From: Bacillus andreraoultii
GTDB lineage: Bacteria; Bacillota; Bacilli; Bacillales; Caldibacillaceae
Assembly: GCF_001244735.1 (NCBI RefSeq)
Contig: NZ_LN868937.1
Coordinates: 534,554 to 598,553 of the forward strand
Direction: 5' to 3'
DNA length: 64,000 nt
The translations under genes were made by a program, and so were the position numbers. Positions 1 to 9,650 of this stretch are shown here, one piece after another. The notes under the pieces are model-generated. The model searched no databases and had not been told where the DNA came from. It saw nothing but the letters and a program-made list of their open reading frames with translations. Positions within the stretch are counted from its first letter, which is position 1, and the number at the start of each line of letters is the position of its first letter.

Positions 1-741
1 AATGCGTTTTGCGTAATCCTTTACTTGTTCACACCTAACATCCGTTGAGGAAATAGCTGGATAAGATTCTTTGGCAACTTCTAATAAAATAATCGCTTTT
101 TCTTCTGCACGCTTTAACGAAAGATTTTTTCGTGTATTGTCTTTTAGTCGGTTGCGAATCACCGTTTTAGAATGCGCTATTAGTACCGTCGGATGAGGAT
201 AAAGCTGCACGATGTTTAAAAACAATGCAGAACGTGGTGTAATAATCTGCTCTAACTCTGGGAAACTGAGTTGTAAAATGGCATGCATCCGATTCCATAA
301 ATGATTGATTTTTGTATCGACCTCATCATAATATCGCGTTAACGCACGAATCTGCTCATCGTATTCATCCTGTTGGTATGTATAGTCCCGTTCCATTTTA
401 AAATGAGTTTTCGCCAGCTCATGTGCATCACTCTTATCTGTTTTATGCCGACGCATGGAAGCCATTTGAAGGTTTGCCTCTAATGGATTCATCCGGCTAT
501 ACCTATACCCATGGTCGCATAAAAACTTCTCCAATCCTTTTGAATAAACGCCTGTCGCTTCAAAGACAATTTCAGGTGCTTGTCCATCAAGAATTTTTAA
601 TTGTTGTAATCGCTCATGAAGCAATTGAAAGCTAGAACGTGTATGTTCAATCTCACCTTCATACTCACATCGTTTATAACGGTCATATACCGTCATCACA
701 CTTTTTCCCATACTTACATCAAAAGCTACAACATGTTTCAT
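1..741 (-). CDS. IS110-family transposase, C-terminus outside window
   Basis: An uninterrupted reading frame of 247 codons runs from an ATG at 741 off the left edge. The start has a GGAG-type ribosome binding site about ten bases upstream. The N-terminal RuvC-like DEDD domain is visible: Asp in VAFDVS near residue 8, Glu in VFEATGVYSKG near residue 63, and DKSDA near residues 105-109. IS110 enzymes are DEDD recombinases that work with an RNA encoded in the non-coding end of the element. The C-terminal domain with the catalytic serine lies beyond the window, so I cannot say whether the gene is intact. It differs clearly from the second IS110 transposase at 32-33 kb, so these are separate insertions. 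Confidence 0.85.
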   Translation of the reverse strand, partial: MKHVVAFDVSMGKSVMTVYDRYKRCEYEGEIEHTRSSFQLLHERLQQLKILDGQAPEIVFEATGVYSKGLEKFLCDHGYRYSRMNPLEANLQMASMRRHKTDKSDAHELAKTHFKMERDYTYQQDEYDEQIRALTRYYDEVDTKINHLWNRMHAILQLSFPELEQIITPRSALFLNIVQLYPHPTVLIAHSKTVIRNRLKDNTRKNLSLKRAEEKAIILLEVAKESYPAISSTDVRCEQVKDYAKRI

Positions 742-820
742 ATTTTTCTTCTCCTTTTTAGCCATCCATAGAAGCCTTCACAGTGCCTTATCGATTCCAT
801 TTTCTTTTACACGATCTCTA

Positions 821-947
821 GGACCCAACATACTAAACTGATTCAAATAAGGTTGTGAAGTAGGTCTGTTTTTGATACGGACTCTCTATTGGTCCCAAGG
901 GCTGTTCGACCTTCCTTCACTTCTACTAATGTTAGTATGTTTTTTTT
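821..947 (-). ncRNA. candidate IS110 bridge RNA region
   Basis: The non-coding stretch upstream of the IS110 gene has strong folding potential. A perfect 10-bp inverted repeat, AACATACTAA (827-836) and TTAGTATGTT (932-941), encloses about 95 nt. Inside are smaller complementary pairs: GGACC/GGTCC, and GTGAAG/CTTCAC. Known biology: in the IS110 group the non-coding end next to the transposase start encodes the bridge RNA that selects target and donor. The position and size fit. I could not identify the target and donor loops, because the other element end is outside the window. On the plus strand the repeat is followed by eight T residues and could also act as a terminator. Confidence 0.35.
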
Positions 948-949
948 GT

Positions 950-1346
950 TGAATGAATTTCATTGGTTTTTATTTCGTTTGTACGGACTTTACCCTAGAA
1001 AAAGATACGGCAACCATCTTCGTTCTTAAATTTCCACTTAATTCCTTAAACATTTTATCAATATAATAAACAACCATATTTTCATAGGTGAATAAGATGT
1101 ATAAAGTTATAGAAAAAGCATATTCACAGGGCATTATTCATACTGATGGCAATAGCAATAACTTATAACAATTTCTAATGAAGATAAAGCCAAAAACAAA
1201 GGCAAAATACTAGAATTTTAATTATTTATGTAATAGTATTAATTCAGAATGGATTTCAATAATACGGTTTATCGAGTAATGTGTTAATAAGTCGTAACAT
1301 TCTCTTATATGTTCGAAATATGCTATATTAGAATCAAAGTAATGCT
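950..1346. other. intergenic, no gene recognised
   Basis: This AT-rich stretch lies between the IS110 end and the odhA promoter region. No reading frame has a convincing start, ribosome binding site and length. The exact right boundary of the IS element probably lies in the first part but cannot be placed without a copy of the empty site. Confidence 0.5.
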
Positions 1347-1375
1347 GTATACGCTTACCTCGTGTAAGGTATAAT
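1347..1375 (+). promoter_or_regulatory. possible odhA promoter
   Basis: A perfect -10 hexamer TATAAT lies at 1370-1375. The -35 region is weak (GTATAC with 17-bp spacing). A short inverted repeat CTTAC/GTAAG (1354-1368) lies between the two and could be an operator. Inference from motif match only. Confidence 0.35.
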
Positions 1376-1400
1376 TGTATATGGTATGTAAAATTATTAT

Positions 1401-4253
1401 ATGAACAGGGATGTGGATGTAATGATCAGTGAAGGAAACCCTTGGCTTGATTTTCGTGGACCTAACTTGGGCTATTTAATTGAGCAATATGATTTATATT
1501 TAGAAAAACCTGACCAAGTTGATGAGAGTCTACGATTATTATTTGCCAAATGGGGTGAACCGCGAGTTGAAGAAGTGGGTGTATCAAATATTGCAACATC
1601 AGAGGGGCTATCACCAACTTATGTGCTGAACAAAATGAGAAAATTAGTTCAAGTCATAAATTTAGCACAAAATATTCGTACTTACGGTCATTTAGAAGCA
1701 GATATTTTTCCATTAGAACAACAACAAAAGCAAGAATTACTTTCACCTTCTTATTATGGTTTATCTGAAGCTGATATTAGAGAAATTCCAGCTGATATAA
1801 TTTGTCCAGAAATAAAGGGGAAATTTAGTGATGGTTTATCAGCGATACAATATTTAAAAGAAATTTATACTGGTAGTGTTGGTTTTGAATTCCAACATAT
1901 TGCAGATGTAAAAGAAAGAGAATGGATACAAAACAAAATTGAAAAAGAATTTGGTGTGACAAAGTTTCCTCATGAGCGAAAAGCTGAACTTTTAGAGAAG
2001 TTAGCTGCCGCAGAAAGCTTTGAACAGTTTATTCATAAAATGTATGTTGGGCAAAAACGATTCTCCGTTGAAGGATTAGAATCACTTGTTCCTTCTATAG
2101 ACGAGTTCGTGAAGTTGTCTTGCGAGACAGGAATTGAGAATGTCATGATTGCCATGGCACACCGTGGGAGATTAAATGTTCTTGCCCATGTGTTAGAAAA
2201 ACCTTATGAAGCACTATTGTCACAGTTTCAACATTCTAAATGGGAAAATAATGATCCGGACTTTTATGAAACAATGGGTCATACATTAGATGTGAAATAC
2301 CATTTAGGTGCTGTTCGCAAACGGAAAATTGGTGACAACACTGTAAAAGTAACTTTAGCAAATAATCCAAGCCATCTTGAATTTGCAGATGCTGTTATAG
2401 AAGGTTATGCCCGTGCTGCCCAAGACGATCGCACTGAAAAGGGAGCACCGAAACAAGATGTGAATAAAGCGCTTCCGGTAATTGTTCATGGTGACTCGGC
2501 TTTTGCAGGTCAAGGAATTGTCTATGAAGTATTTAACTTTGCGGGTACAGAAGCTTATCATACAGGTGGGACAATTCATATAATTGCTAATAACACAATT
2601 GGTTTTACAACAGAAGGTCATGAGTACCGTTCGACAAGATACTCAAGTGATTCGGCGAAAGGATATGACATTCCAGTATTCCATGTGAATGCGGATGATC
2701 CAGAGGCTAGTTTACTTGTTATGAAGTTAGCTTTTGAATATCGTCAAACATTTAAAAAGGATGTTGTCATTGACTTAATTGGTTACCGGAGACTTGGTCA
2801 TAACGAATTAGATGAACCGATGATGACAAATCCAGTTATGTACAATAAAGTAAAGGCCCATCCGACTGTTACTGGCGTTTATAAGAAGAGATTACTAGAA
2901 GAAAAGGCGCTTACGGAAGAAGAAGCAAAGGAAATTGAAACAAAGGTATTGAATAAGTTGAAGGAAGCGCATAATCGTATCGATAAAAATGCGGAAGAAG
3001 TAAAAACAATCGTCCAACTGCAGGAAGGGTCAATAAAAGACTTTCCTACTGTAGATACAACCGTTGATAAAGCAACGTTAACAAATATCAATAAAGCACT
3101 TCTTGACTGGCCAGAAGATTTAAATGTATTTAAAAAGCTTCAAAGAATACTTGGACGTCGCCTTGAAGTGTTTGATAAGAAAGGGAAAATCGACTGGGGA
3201 CATGCTGAAGCTCTTGCTTTTGGAACCATTCTTAAAGATGGTACACCAATCCGCATCACAGGAGAGGATACAGAGCGGGGTACATTTTCGCACCGAAACG
3301 CAGTATTATCTGATACGAAAACAGGTGAAAAATATACACCGTTACAACATCTTGAAGCGGCTAATGCAAGTTTTGCCATTCACAATAGTACATTGTCAGA
3401 GGCTGGAATTCTCGGCTTTGAATATGGCTATAGTGTCATTGCACCAGAGACACTTGTCCTTTGGGAAGCACAATTTGGTGATTTTGCTAATGGTGCACAA
3501 GTAATTATCGATCAATTCATTTCTGCTGGAAAAGCAAAATGGGGTGAATCATCAGGAATAGTGATGCTCTTACCACATGGTTACGAAGGACAAGGACCTG
3601 AACATTCAAGTGCAAGATTAGAACGGTTTTTACAACTAGCAGCTGAAAATAACTGGACAGTCGCTAACTTATCGAATTCAGCTCAATATTTCCATATTTT
3701 ACGACGTCAAGCAGCGTTGTTAAAATCAGAATGTATACGTCCACTAGTGATCATGACGCCGAAGAGTTTATTGCGGAATCCGACAGCAAGTTCTTATATT
3801 GAAGAATTTACGAATGGTAGCTTCCAGTCCATTATTGAACAACCGGGTCTCGGTACAGAACCAGAGAAGGTTGAAAGAGTTGTATTCAGTACAGGACGTC
3901 TAGCTATTGAGCTTGCAGAACATTTAACGAAACCAGAAGAATATAAGTGGTTAGATGTTATTCGTGTTGAAGAACTCTATCCATTTCCGAAAGAACAAAT
4001 TAAAGGGATTTTAAGCAAGTATAAAAATTTAAAAGAAATCGTTTGGGCACAAGATGAACCGAAAAATATGGGCGCTTGGAGTTATATTGCACCTCGTTTA
4101 CAAGAATTGGTGCCAAGTAACTTGCCTGTCTCTTATATCGGTCGACCTTCAATGGCTAGTCCGTCAGAAGGTGATCCACGAGTTCATAAGAAAGAACAAG
4201 AACGTATTGTTCAGGAAGCTCTAACACAAGATGCCATTGTAAAAGTAAATTAA
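1401..4253 (+). CDS. odhA: 2-oxoglutarate dehydrogenase E1 component
   Basis: Thiamine-diphosphate dependent E1 of the 2-oxoglutarate dehydrogenase complex. It decarboxylates 2-oxoglutarate in the TCA cycle and hands the succinyl group to the lipoyl arm of OdhB. The 950-residue length is normal for the family. Visible signatures are the N-terminal GPNLGYLIEQYD segment that binds the E2 core, AMAHRGRLNVL near residue 254, GDSAFAGQG near 363, and IIANNTIGFTT. Sequence to the end (ASPSEGDPRVHKKEQ) is intact. The start at 1401 has no good ribosome binding site. The ATG at 1422, preceded by GGGATGTGG, is a reasonable alternative giving 943 residues. odhB follows after 241 bp with its own leader, so the two genes may not share a single transcript only. 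Confidence 0.95.
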   Translation: MNRDVDVMISEGNPWLDFRGPNLGYLIEQYDLYLEKPDQVDESLRLLFAKWGEPRVEEVGVSNIATSEGLSPTYVLNKMRKLVQVINLAQNIRTYGHLEADIFPLEQQQKQELLSPSYYGLSEADIREIPADIICPEIKGKFSDGLSAIQYLKEIYTGSVGFEFQHIADVKEREWIQNKIEKEFGVTKFPHERKAELLEKLAAAESFEQFIHKMYVGQKRFSVEGLESLVPSIDEFVKLSCETGIENVMIAMAHRGRLNVLAHVLEKPYEALLSQFQHSKWENNDPDFYETMGHTLDVKYHLGAVRKRKIGDNTVKVTLANNPSHLEFADAVIEGYARAAQDDRTEKGAPKQDVNKALPVIVHGDSAFAGQGIVYEVFNFAGTEAYHTGGTIHIIANNTIGFTTEGHEYRSTRYSSDSAKGYDIPVFHVNADDPEASLLVMKLAFEYRQTFKKDVVIDLIGYRRLGHNELDEPMMTNPVMYNKVKAHPTVTGVYKKRLLEEKALTEEEAKEIETKVLNKLKEAHNRIDKNAEEVKTIVQLQEGSIKDFPTVDTTVDKATLTNINKALLDWPEDLNVFKKLQRILGRRLEVFDKKGKIDWGHAEALAFGTILKDGTPIRITGEDTERGTFSHRNAVLSDTKTGEKYTPLQHLEAANASFAIHNSTLSEAGILGFEYGYSVIAPETLVLWEAQFGDFANGAQVIIDQFISAGKAKWGESSGIVMLLPHGYEGQGPEHSSARLERFLQLAAENNWTVANLSNSAQYFHILRRQAALLKSECIRPLVIMTPKSLLRNPTASSYIEEFTNGSFQSIIEQPGLGTEPEKVERVVFSTGRLAIELAEHLTKPEEYKWLDVIRVEELYPFPKEQIKGILSKYKNLKEIVWAQDEPKNMGAWSYIAPRLQELVPSNLPVSYIGRPSMASPSEGDPRVHKKEQERIVQEALTQDAIVKVN

Positions 4254-4264
4254 CGTAAAATGAG

Positions 4265-4318
4265 GGAGAAAGGAAGATAATTCCGTTCTTTCTCCTTCCA
4301 ATCATTTTTAATTTTTTA
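4265..4318 (+). terminator. hairpin after odhA, possible attenuator
   Basis: A near-perfect inverted repeat pairs GGAGAAAGGAA (4265-4275) with TTCTTTCTCC (4286-4295), with one bulged base. The T-rich tract lies some distance after the stem rather than directly behind it, so termination may be partial. Confidence 0.35.
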
Positions 4319-4367
4319 ACAGAAATGTGCGTAACTCGATATGTGTAGATTTACGTGCAAAGTTTTA

Positions 4368-4383
4368 CATAGTTATAACTATG
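4368..4383. promoter_or_regulatory. perfect 16-bp palindrome before odhB
   Basis: CATAGTTATAACTATG is a perfect palindrome located 112 bp upstream of the odhB start. It looks like a dimeric repressor operator. The binding protein is unknown. Confidence 0.4.
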
Positions 4384-4494
4384 ATACTTGGAAACTATGA
4401 AAATGTTACGATTTGGGAGAAACGGGGAAGTTCAGACGTTAATATGTATGGACTTACTCAATGACATAAAAACAAAAAGGGAAGTGTACAGAAA

Positions 4495-5748
4495 ATGGCA
4501 GAAGTAAAAGTTCCAGAGTTAGCAGAATCGATTACTGAAGGTACAATATCAAATTGGTTAAAACAACCAGGAGACCAAGTAGCAAAAGGTGAAGCAATTC
4601 TAGAGTTAGAAACAGATAAAGTAAATGTTGATATTATTTCTGACTATGACGGTGTTTTGAAAGAAACATTATTTGAAGAAGGCGACACAGTGAATGTGGG
4701 CGATACAATAGCCATTGTTGAGGAAGGGGCAAGTGCAGCGGCTCATCCAGCAGAAAGTGCACCAGCTCAACCAGCGAAAGAAGCAGCACCACAAGCTAAA
4801 GCAGAGCAAGAAGCAGCACCGGCTGTAGAAACACCAAGTGCACCTGCTGCAAATGTAATTGCATCCCCAGCGGCTCGTAGATTAGCTCGGGAAAAAGGCA
4901 TTGATTTAAGTCAAGTACCAACAGTTGATCCATTAGGAAGAGTGAATAAACAAGATGTAGTGAATGCTGCAAATGCTCCGAAACAAGCAGCACCACAACA
5001 ACAAGCTGCAGCACCAAAATCAGCAGCACCAGCGCCACAGGACGATCGCGTTGTCGTTGAAAAAATGACAAGAAGACGTCAAACAATCGCGAAAAATTTG
5101 AAAAATGTCCAAAACACAGCAGCCATTTTAACAACTTTTAATGAAGTGGACCTTTCTGCAGTGATGGAATTAAGAAAGAAACGGAAAGATGCATTCTTAA
5201 AAGAACATGATGTTAAACTAGGATTCATGTCTTTCTTTACAAAGGCAGTCGTTGCCGCATTGAAACAAATTCCATACTTGAATGCTGAAATTCGCGACAA
5301 TGAAATTCTTGTGAAGAAATATTACAATATCGGAGTCGCTGTATCAACGGATTCTGGTTTAGTTGTACCTGTTGTTCGTGATGCTGATCGGAAGAACTTT
5401 GCTGAAATTGAAAGAGAAATTGCTGAGTTAGCGAAAAAAGCACGGGATTCAAAACTAACTTTAGCAGATATGCAAGACGGTACATTTACGATTACGAATG
5501 GTGGAACGTTCGGATCATTACTATCAACACCAATCTTAAATGCACCACAAGTTGGTATATTAGGAATGCACTCAATTAAATATCGTCCAATTGCTGTCGA
5601 AAATAATACGAAAATTGAGATTCGCCCGATGATGTATATTGCCCTATCCTATGATCACCGTATCGTCGATGGAAAAGAAGCTGTCACATTCTTAGTAAAA
5701 ATTAAAGAAATGTTAGAGGATCCAGAAAGATTATTATTAGAATCTTAA
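4495..5748 (+). CDS. odhB: dihydrolipoyl succinyltransferase (E2)
   Basis: E2 core of the 2-oxoglutarate dehydrogenase complex; it transfers succinyl groups from lipoyl-lysine to CoA. Domains in order: a lipoyl domain with the modified lysine in [11 protein letters not shown] near residue 43; an Ala/Pro/Gln-rich linker (about 80-115); a peripheral subunit-binding domain, [16 protein letters not shown] (about 122-155); a second Ala/Pro linker; and the catalytic domain ending with [13 protein letters not shown] near residue 388, which contains the catalytic His and Asp. The 417-residue length is typical. The gene sits after odhA as in B. subtilis. The E3 subunit is not in this window. Confidence 0.96.
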   Translation: MAEVKVPELAESITEGTISNWLKQPGDQVAKGEAILELETDKVNVDIISDYDGVLKETLFEEGDTVNVGDTIAIVEEGASAAAHPAESAPAQPAKEAAPQAKAEQEAAPAVETPSAPAANVIASPAARRLAREKGIDLSQVPTVDPLGRVNKQDVVNAANAPKQAAPQQQAAAPKSAAPAPQDDRVVVEKMTRRRQTIAKNLKNVQNTAAILTTFNEVDLSAVMELRKKRKDAFLKEHDVKLGFMSFFTKAVVAALKQIPYLNAEIRDNEILVKKYYNIGVAVSTDSGLVVPVVRDADRKNFAEIEREIAELAKKARDSKLTLADMQDGTFTITNGGTFGSLLSTPILNAPQVGILGMHSIKYRPIAVENNTKIEIRPMMYIALSYDHRIVDGKEAVTFLVKIKEMLEDPERLLLES

Positions 5749-5759
5749 TCTTCTTGAGA

Positions 5760-5794
5760 AAAGCCAAATCTCGTAAATGGGGTTTGGCTTTTTT
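5760..5794 (+). terminator. odhB terminator
   Basis: Inverted repeat AAGCCAAA (5761-5768) and TTTGGCTT (5783-5790) followed by a T run; a classical intrinsic terminator just after the odhB stop. Confidence 0.85.
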
Positions 5795-5812
5795 AAATGC
5801 GATTATCTCACA

Positions 5813-5935
5813 CTAGACGATTGTTTAACGGAGCTTTTAATCAAAATGGTCGCCTATAGCACTTCTAGACGCCCATTTAACGGAAATTTTAATCAAAATG
5901 GTCATCTATAGCACTTCTAGATGACTGTTTAACCA
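5813..5935. repeat. 52-bp tandem repeat, about 2.4 copies
   Basis: Units begin with CTAGACG, CTAGACG and CTAGATG at 5813, 5865 and 5917, an exact 52-bp period. Each carries TTTAACG and TTTTAATCAAAATGG blocks and TATAGCACTT. In the second unit the arms GTCATCTA and TAGATGAC pair perfectly across the unit boundary, so the array can form hairpins. No coding potential. Function unknown. Confidence 0.75.
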
Positions 5936-6283
5936 AGTTCTTTATGATCTATACGATAAAGTGTATAAGAAAGATTTTGATAACATTATCTCACAAAGGT
6001 TTTTTTCTACGAACTACGGCTCTCGTTTCGCTAAAGGCTTGAGCGGCTAAATTTTTCTTTATTTTATTTCGACCACGATACGACTTAAAATCGTATATAT
6101 GAATCGCTCGTTTTACTAACAAGATAAACAAATAACAAATATTCCCATTAATCTTTAAAAAAATGAAACTAATTCTTATGATATACGTAATATAAGATAG
6201 GGGTTTTTTATTACCGCTATTATAAAGTTTATTTTCATTACTACATAATGAAATCTTTATTCGAAAAAGGAAGGGGCAGTCAG

Positions 6284-7225
6284 ATGGACGTTTTATTATC
6301 GGTTGAGGGGCTGGAGAAATCATTTAAAGATAAAAAAGTCCTTCACAATATTTCTTTTGAAGTACGTAAAGGCGAGATTATGGCAATATTAGGTCCGAAT
6401 GGTGCAGGGAAATCAACAACAATCCGAAACATTATGGGAATTATGTACCCGGATCAAGGGAAAGTCATTTTTCATGGATACAATGATATTCCTCGAAATA
6501 AAATTGGTTATTTACCAGAAGAACGTGGATTATATAAAAATGTGAAGGTTCTAGATATTCTCCTGTATTTAGCTGATTTAAAAGAATACCCAACAAAAAA
6601 GGCAAAAGAGCGAGCAATCGACTATTTAAAAAAGTTTGACCTTGAAGGAAAAGAAAATGTAAAGATGGAAGAACTTTCAAAAGGGATGGCGCAAAAAGTT
6701 CAATTTATATCTTCTATTTTACATGAACCGGAATTATTAATTTTAGATGAACCATTTTCTGGCCTTGACCCAGTTAGTCAAGAATTACTAAAAGCGGAAA
6801 TACATAGTCTTGCAAAAAAAGGGACAGCCATTTTACTATCATCCCATCAAATGAATGTTGTTGAAGAAATGTGTGATCGTTTATTTATGATTCAACAGGG
6901 ACAAAAGATCATTTACGGAACGTTAGATGATGTGAAAACAAAATATGCGAACTTTAAATGTACCATCCGTGGTAAAAATGATTTGGTGAATTTAGAAAAT
7001 ATTCCCCAAGTACAAAGGGTTGAACAGAAAGAGGATGTATCTGTTTTATATTTAGAAAAAGATATTAATCCAGCAATATGGTTAAAAACTTTACCAGAAA
7101 ACCTACAAGTAAATGAAATGACGCTGGACCGAATATCTTTACATGAAATATTTATTGATGTGGCAACGAACAAAAATTTGCTACTCGGTAATGAACTGAT
7201 GGAAGAAGGTGAACAACATGCGTAA
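6284..7225 (+). CDS. yhaQ: ABC exporter ATP-binding protein (NatA/YhaQ type)
   Basis: ATPase subunit of a two-gene ABC exporter. Walker A GPNGAGKST lies near residues 37-45, the signature ELSKGMAQK near 131, and Walker B LLILDEPFSG near 151, followed by an H-loop in SSHQMN. I choose the ATG at 6284 because AAGGAAGGGG lies 7-8 bases upstream; the in-frame ATG at 6248 has no such site. The C-terminal extension after the ATPase core (about 220-313) is typical for this subfamily. The gene overlaps yhaP by 8 bp, so the two are co-translated. By homology to NatAB-like systems it may extrude sodium or another small compound, but the substrate is not evident from sequence. Confidence 0.85.
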   Translation: MDVLLSVEGLEKSFKDKKVLHNISFEVRKGEIMAILGPNGAGKSTTIRNIMGIMYPDQGKVIFHGYNDIPRNKIGYLPEERGLYKNVKVLDILLYLADLKEYPTKKAKERAIDYLKKFDLEGKENVKMEELSKGMAQKVQFISSILHEPELLILDEPFSGLDPVSQELLKAEIHSLAKKGTAILLSSHQMNVVEEMCDRLFMIQQGQKIIYGTLDDVKTKYANFKCTIRGKNDLVNLENIPQVQRVEQKEDVSVLYLEKDINPAIWLKTLPENLQVNEMTLDRISLHEIFIDVATNKNLLLGNELMEEGEQHA

Positions 7226-8456
7226 TACGATAAAAGTTGCGAAATGGGAAATAAAACGAAACTTAAAAAATAAATCATTTATCATTAGTTTGTTTTTAAC
7301 GCCAATTATTTTTGTTTTATTTGGTTTTCTAGGTAGTATGATGGGCGACGATTCTGATAATGGTGCTGAAGGGAAAATCTATGTAAATGATCAAATGGGT
7401 GTTTTTGAAAGTTTACAAGCTACAGTTAAACAATATGATCTTCCATTCGAATTGAAAAAGACGGATGTAAAAGAGTCTGATGTAGAGAAGAAATTAGAGG
7501 ATAAAGAAGATACAGCCTATTTATTTATAAATGAACAGGGGTTTACAAAGGGTAATTTACCACTTTATACGAGTGAGGATTTTTCAAGTACGTTATCTAG
7601 CCAATTACAAATACTTGCTGAACCGATAAAAGGAATACAAATTCAACAACTCGGCTTGACTCAAGAACAATTGACGGCAATAGAAAAACCTGTGACAATT
7701 CAAGCCATATCTGTTGATGAACTGAAAGATAAGTCAGAGACGGAAAAAGCAGGGGAAGAAACTCAATTAATGGAGCGAGTGGTTCCAGGCGTTTTTGCAG
7801 GTGTCATCCTTCTTTCTATCATTTTTTCTGGAATGATGATTTTCCAAAGTGCCTCTCAAGAGAAAAAGGATAAAATTGCTGAGATTATTCTTTCATCCGT
7901 AACCCCAGGTGAGCTAATGCAAGGGAAAATTCTTGGCTACTTTGTGCTTGGACTTGTTCAAGTAGCTGTCTTTATCGGTTTCGGTATTCCATTTATTTTA
8001 TGGAAGCTAAGTGACTTCCCGCTATTTGAATACTTATTTGTACCAGAATTACTATTGTTCTTACTAATTGCGGTACTTGGTTATTTGTTGTTCGCATCTA
8101 TTTTTGTTGGAATTGGTGCAACGATGTCCGATATTTCAACAGCAGGTAATTTTCAAAGCTTAGTTATTATGATTCCGTTCATTTCATTCTTCTTTATGGG
8201 TCCTGTTGCAACAAATCCAACTGGTGTTCTTGCTCAAGTATTGTCTTATGTTCCATTTACTTCACCAGTTATCTTATTGTTCCGATTGGTAATGTTGGAT
8301 GAATGGTCATGGATGGAAATCTCTATTTCTCTTGTTATTCTTGCGGCAAGTGTCTGGTTGTTCATGAAGTTAGCAGGGAAAATATTTAAAGTAGGAATTT
8401 TATTATATGGAAAAAATGCAACGCCAGGAGAAATTTGGAAATGGATTCGTGCTTAA
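7218..8456 (+). CDS. yhaP: ABC exporter permease (NatB/YhaP type)
   Basis: Membrane partner of the preceding ATPase. The ATG at 7218 follows AGAAGGTG and sits inside the end of yhaQ. Architecture: one N-terminal membrane segment (about 21-43), a large extracytoplasmic domain (about 45-190), then five C-terminal membrane segments from GVFAGVILLSIIFSGM onwards. This is the ABC-2 permease layout. Length is 412 residues, close to B. subtilis YhaP. The QSASQEKKDKIAEIILSS loop after the second segment matches the family coupling region. Confidence 0.85.
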   Translation: MRNTIKVAKWEIKRNLKNKSFIISLFLTPIIFVLFGFLGSMMGDDSDNGAEGKIYVNDQMGVFESLQATVKQYDLPFELKKTDVKESDVEKKLEDKEDTAYLFINEQGFTKGNLPLYTSEDFSSTLSSQLQILAEPIKGIQIQQLGLTQEQLTAIEKPVTIQAISVDELKDKSETEKAGEETQLMERVVPGVFAGVILLSIIFSGMMIFQSASQEKKDKIAEIILSSVTPGELMQGKILGYFVLGLVQVAVFIGFGIPFILWKLSDFPLFEYLFVPELLLFLLIAVLGYLLFASIFVGIGATMSDISTAGNFQSLVIMIPFISFFFMGPVATNPTGVLAQVLSYVPFTSPVILLFRLVMLDEWSWMEISISLVILAASVWLFMKLAGKIFKVGILLYGKNATPGEIWKWIRA

Positions 8457-8475
8457 GTTTATAAAAGTCTATACG

Positions 8476-8507
8476 AAAAAGGTGCTCTATCATTGAAGCA
8501 CCTTTTT
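8476..8507. terminator. bidirectional terminator between yhaP and lcp gene
   Basis: AAAAAGGTGCT (8476-8486) and AGCACCTTTTT (8497-8507) form an 11-bp stem with A and T runs on either side. It serves yhaP on plus and the convergent LCP gene on minus. Confidence 0.85.
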
Positions 8508-8512
8508 CAATA

Positions 8513-9442
8513 TTATTTAATCTCAAGATGTTCTTTCAACATATCTTGAATCGCTGTCCGTTCTTCATCCGGAACGACGAAGTAATAAATTTTATTTATT
8601 TTTGTACCAGAACCCTTTAATTGTTTTTGATCAATCTCTTTCACGGCTGAACGATAATTTGCTTGAATATCAACCATTTCGTCAAAAGTTAAGTTTGTTT
8701 TTACATTATTCCCAAGTGCAGAGAAAATATCGCCATAGTTCGTTAATGATTTTAAGCTAGCACCTTCACGGACAACTGCTTCAATAATTTGTCGTTGTCG
8801 TAATTGCCGACCGAAGTCACCACGAGGATCTTGTTTCCGCATCCGTGAGAATTTTAATGCATCATTTCCATTTAAAGTAATTTGTCCCTTTGGAAAATGT
8901 TTGCCCTCGTACGTAAAGTCCAGATCATTATTTACAGTTACACCACCAACAGAGTCTACGATTTCTTTAAATCCTTCCATATTCACTTGGACAAAGTAAT
9001 CAATTGGAATGTCTAAAAAGTTTTCAACTGTATCCATGGACATCTCAACGCCACCAAATGCATAGGCATGGTTGATTTTATCGACTGTCCCACGTCCTAC
9101 AATTTCCGTTCTTGTATCCCGTGGAATACTGACCATTTCAATAGATTCTTTTCGTGGGTTAACCGTCATAACGATAATGGTATCAGAACGCCCACGGTCA
9201 TTTTTCCGTTGATCGACCCCAAGTAAAAGTACAGAAAATGGATCTTTATTCTTTAATGTAATGTCTTGTGTTCGTTTCTCTGATGTTTCACGAATAGGTG
9301 TATGCATATTATCTACTGCTTTTGTAAAAGAATGGTAGATTGAGTATAAGTAACCAAAAAGGCCGATGAGAACTACTGCAAGGACAATTAACGTATATCG
9401 TAGCCATTTTCTTTTCTTTGGCCGTCTTTCCCTTTTTTCCAA
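8513..9442 (-). CDS. LCP-family (LytR-CpsA-Psr) cell wall polymer ligase
   Basis: Membrane-anchored LCP phosphotransferase that attaches anionic polymers such as wall teichoic acid to peptidoglycan. A basic N-terminus (KRERRPKKRKW) is followed by one membrane helix (about 12-32). The extracellular LCP domain shows SVLLLGVDQRKNDRGRSDT, SIPRDTR, KINHAYAFGG and FSRMRKQDPRGDFGRQLRQ, which carry the conserved Arg and Asp residues. I choose a TTG start at 9442 because TGGAGGG lies seven bases upstream; the upstream ATG at 9460 overlaps that site. It is one of two LCP paralogues in the window; which TagT/U/V orthologue this is cannot be decided here. Confidence 0.88.
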   Translation of the reverse strand: MEKRERRPKKRKWLRYTLIVLAVVLIGLFGYLYSIYHSFTKAVDNMHTPIRETSEKRTQDITLKNKDPFSVLLLGVDQRKNDRGRSDTIIVMTVNPRKESIEMVSIPRDTRTEIVGRGTVDKINHAYAFGGVEMSMDTVENFLDIPIDYFVQVNMEGFKEIVDSVGGVTVNNDLDFTYEGKHFPKGQITLNGNDALKFSRMRKQDPRGDFGRQLRQRQIIEAVVREGASLKSLTNYGDIFSALGNNVKTNLTFDEMVDIQANYRSAVKEIDQKQLKGSGTKINKIYYFVVPDEERTAIQDMLKEHLEIK

Positions 9443-9611
9443 AATATTCCCTCCATACATGCTTTCTCTTTTATCTAGATTTAAATATTGAAAACGTAAC
9501 TATCAAAATCATACAACAACTTTCATCAAATTAAAACAAATTTCGATAAAAATAATGTAAACAATTTAATACAGCGGATAAATTTGAAAATAGATTCTTT
9601 CTTAGGATGGA

Positions 9612-9636
9612 TAAAAAAAGACCCCTTTATGAGGTC
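9612..9636 (-). terminator. terminator of HD-GYP gene
   Basis: Read on minus, GACCTC...GGGGTC forms a short stem followed by seven T residues, downstream of the HD-GYP stop. Confidence 0.7.
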
Positions 9637-9650
9637 AAAATAAGGAAATT

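Noticed and set aside
423..635. 70-residue plus-strand frame
   Set aside because: It is antisense to the IS110 transposase frame that runs 741 to 1 on the minus strand with clear family motifs.
5991..6323. 110-residue minus-strand frame before yhaQ
   Set aside because: Low-complexity Ile/Lys sequence, no ribosome site, and it overlaps the yhaQ start region.
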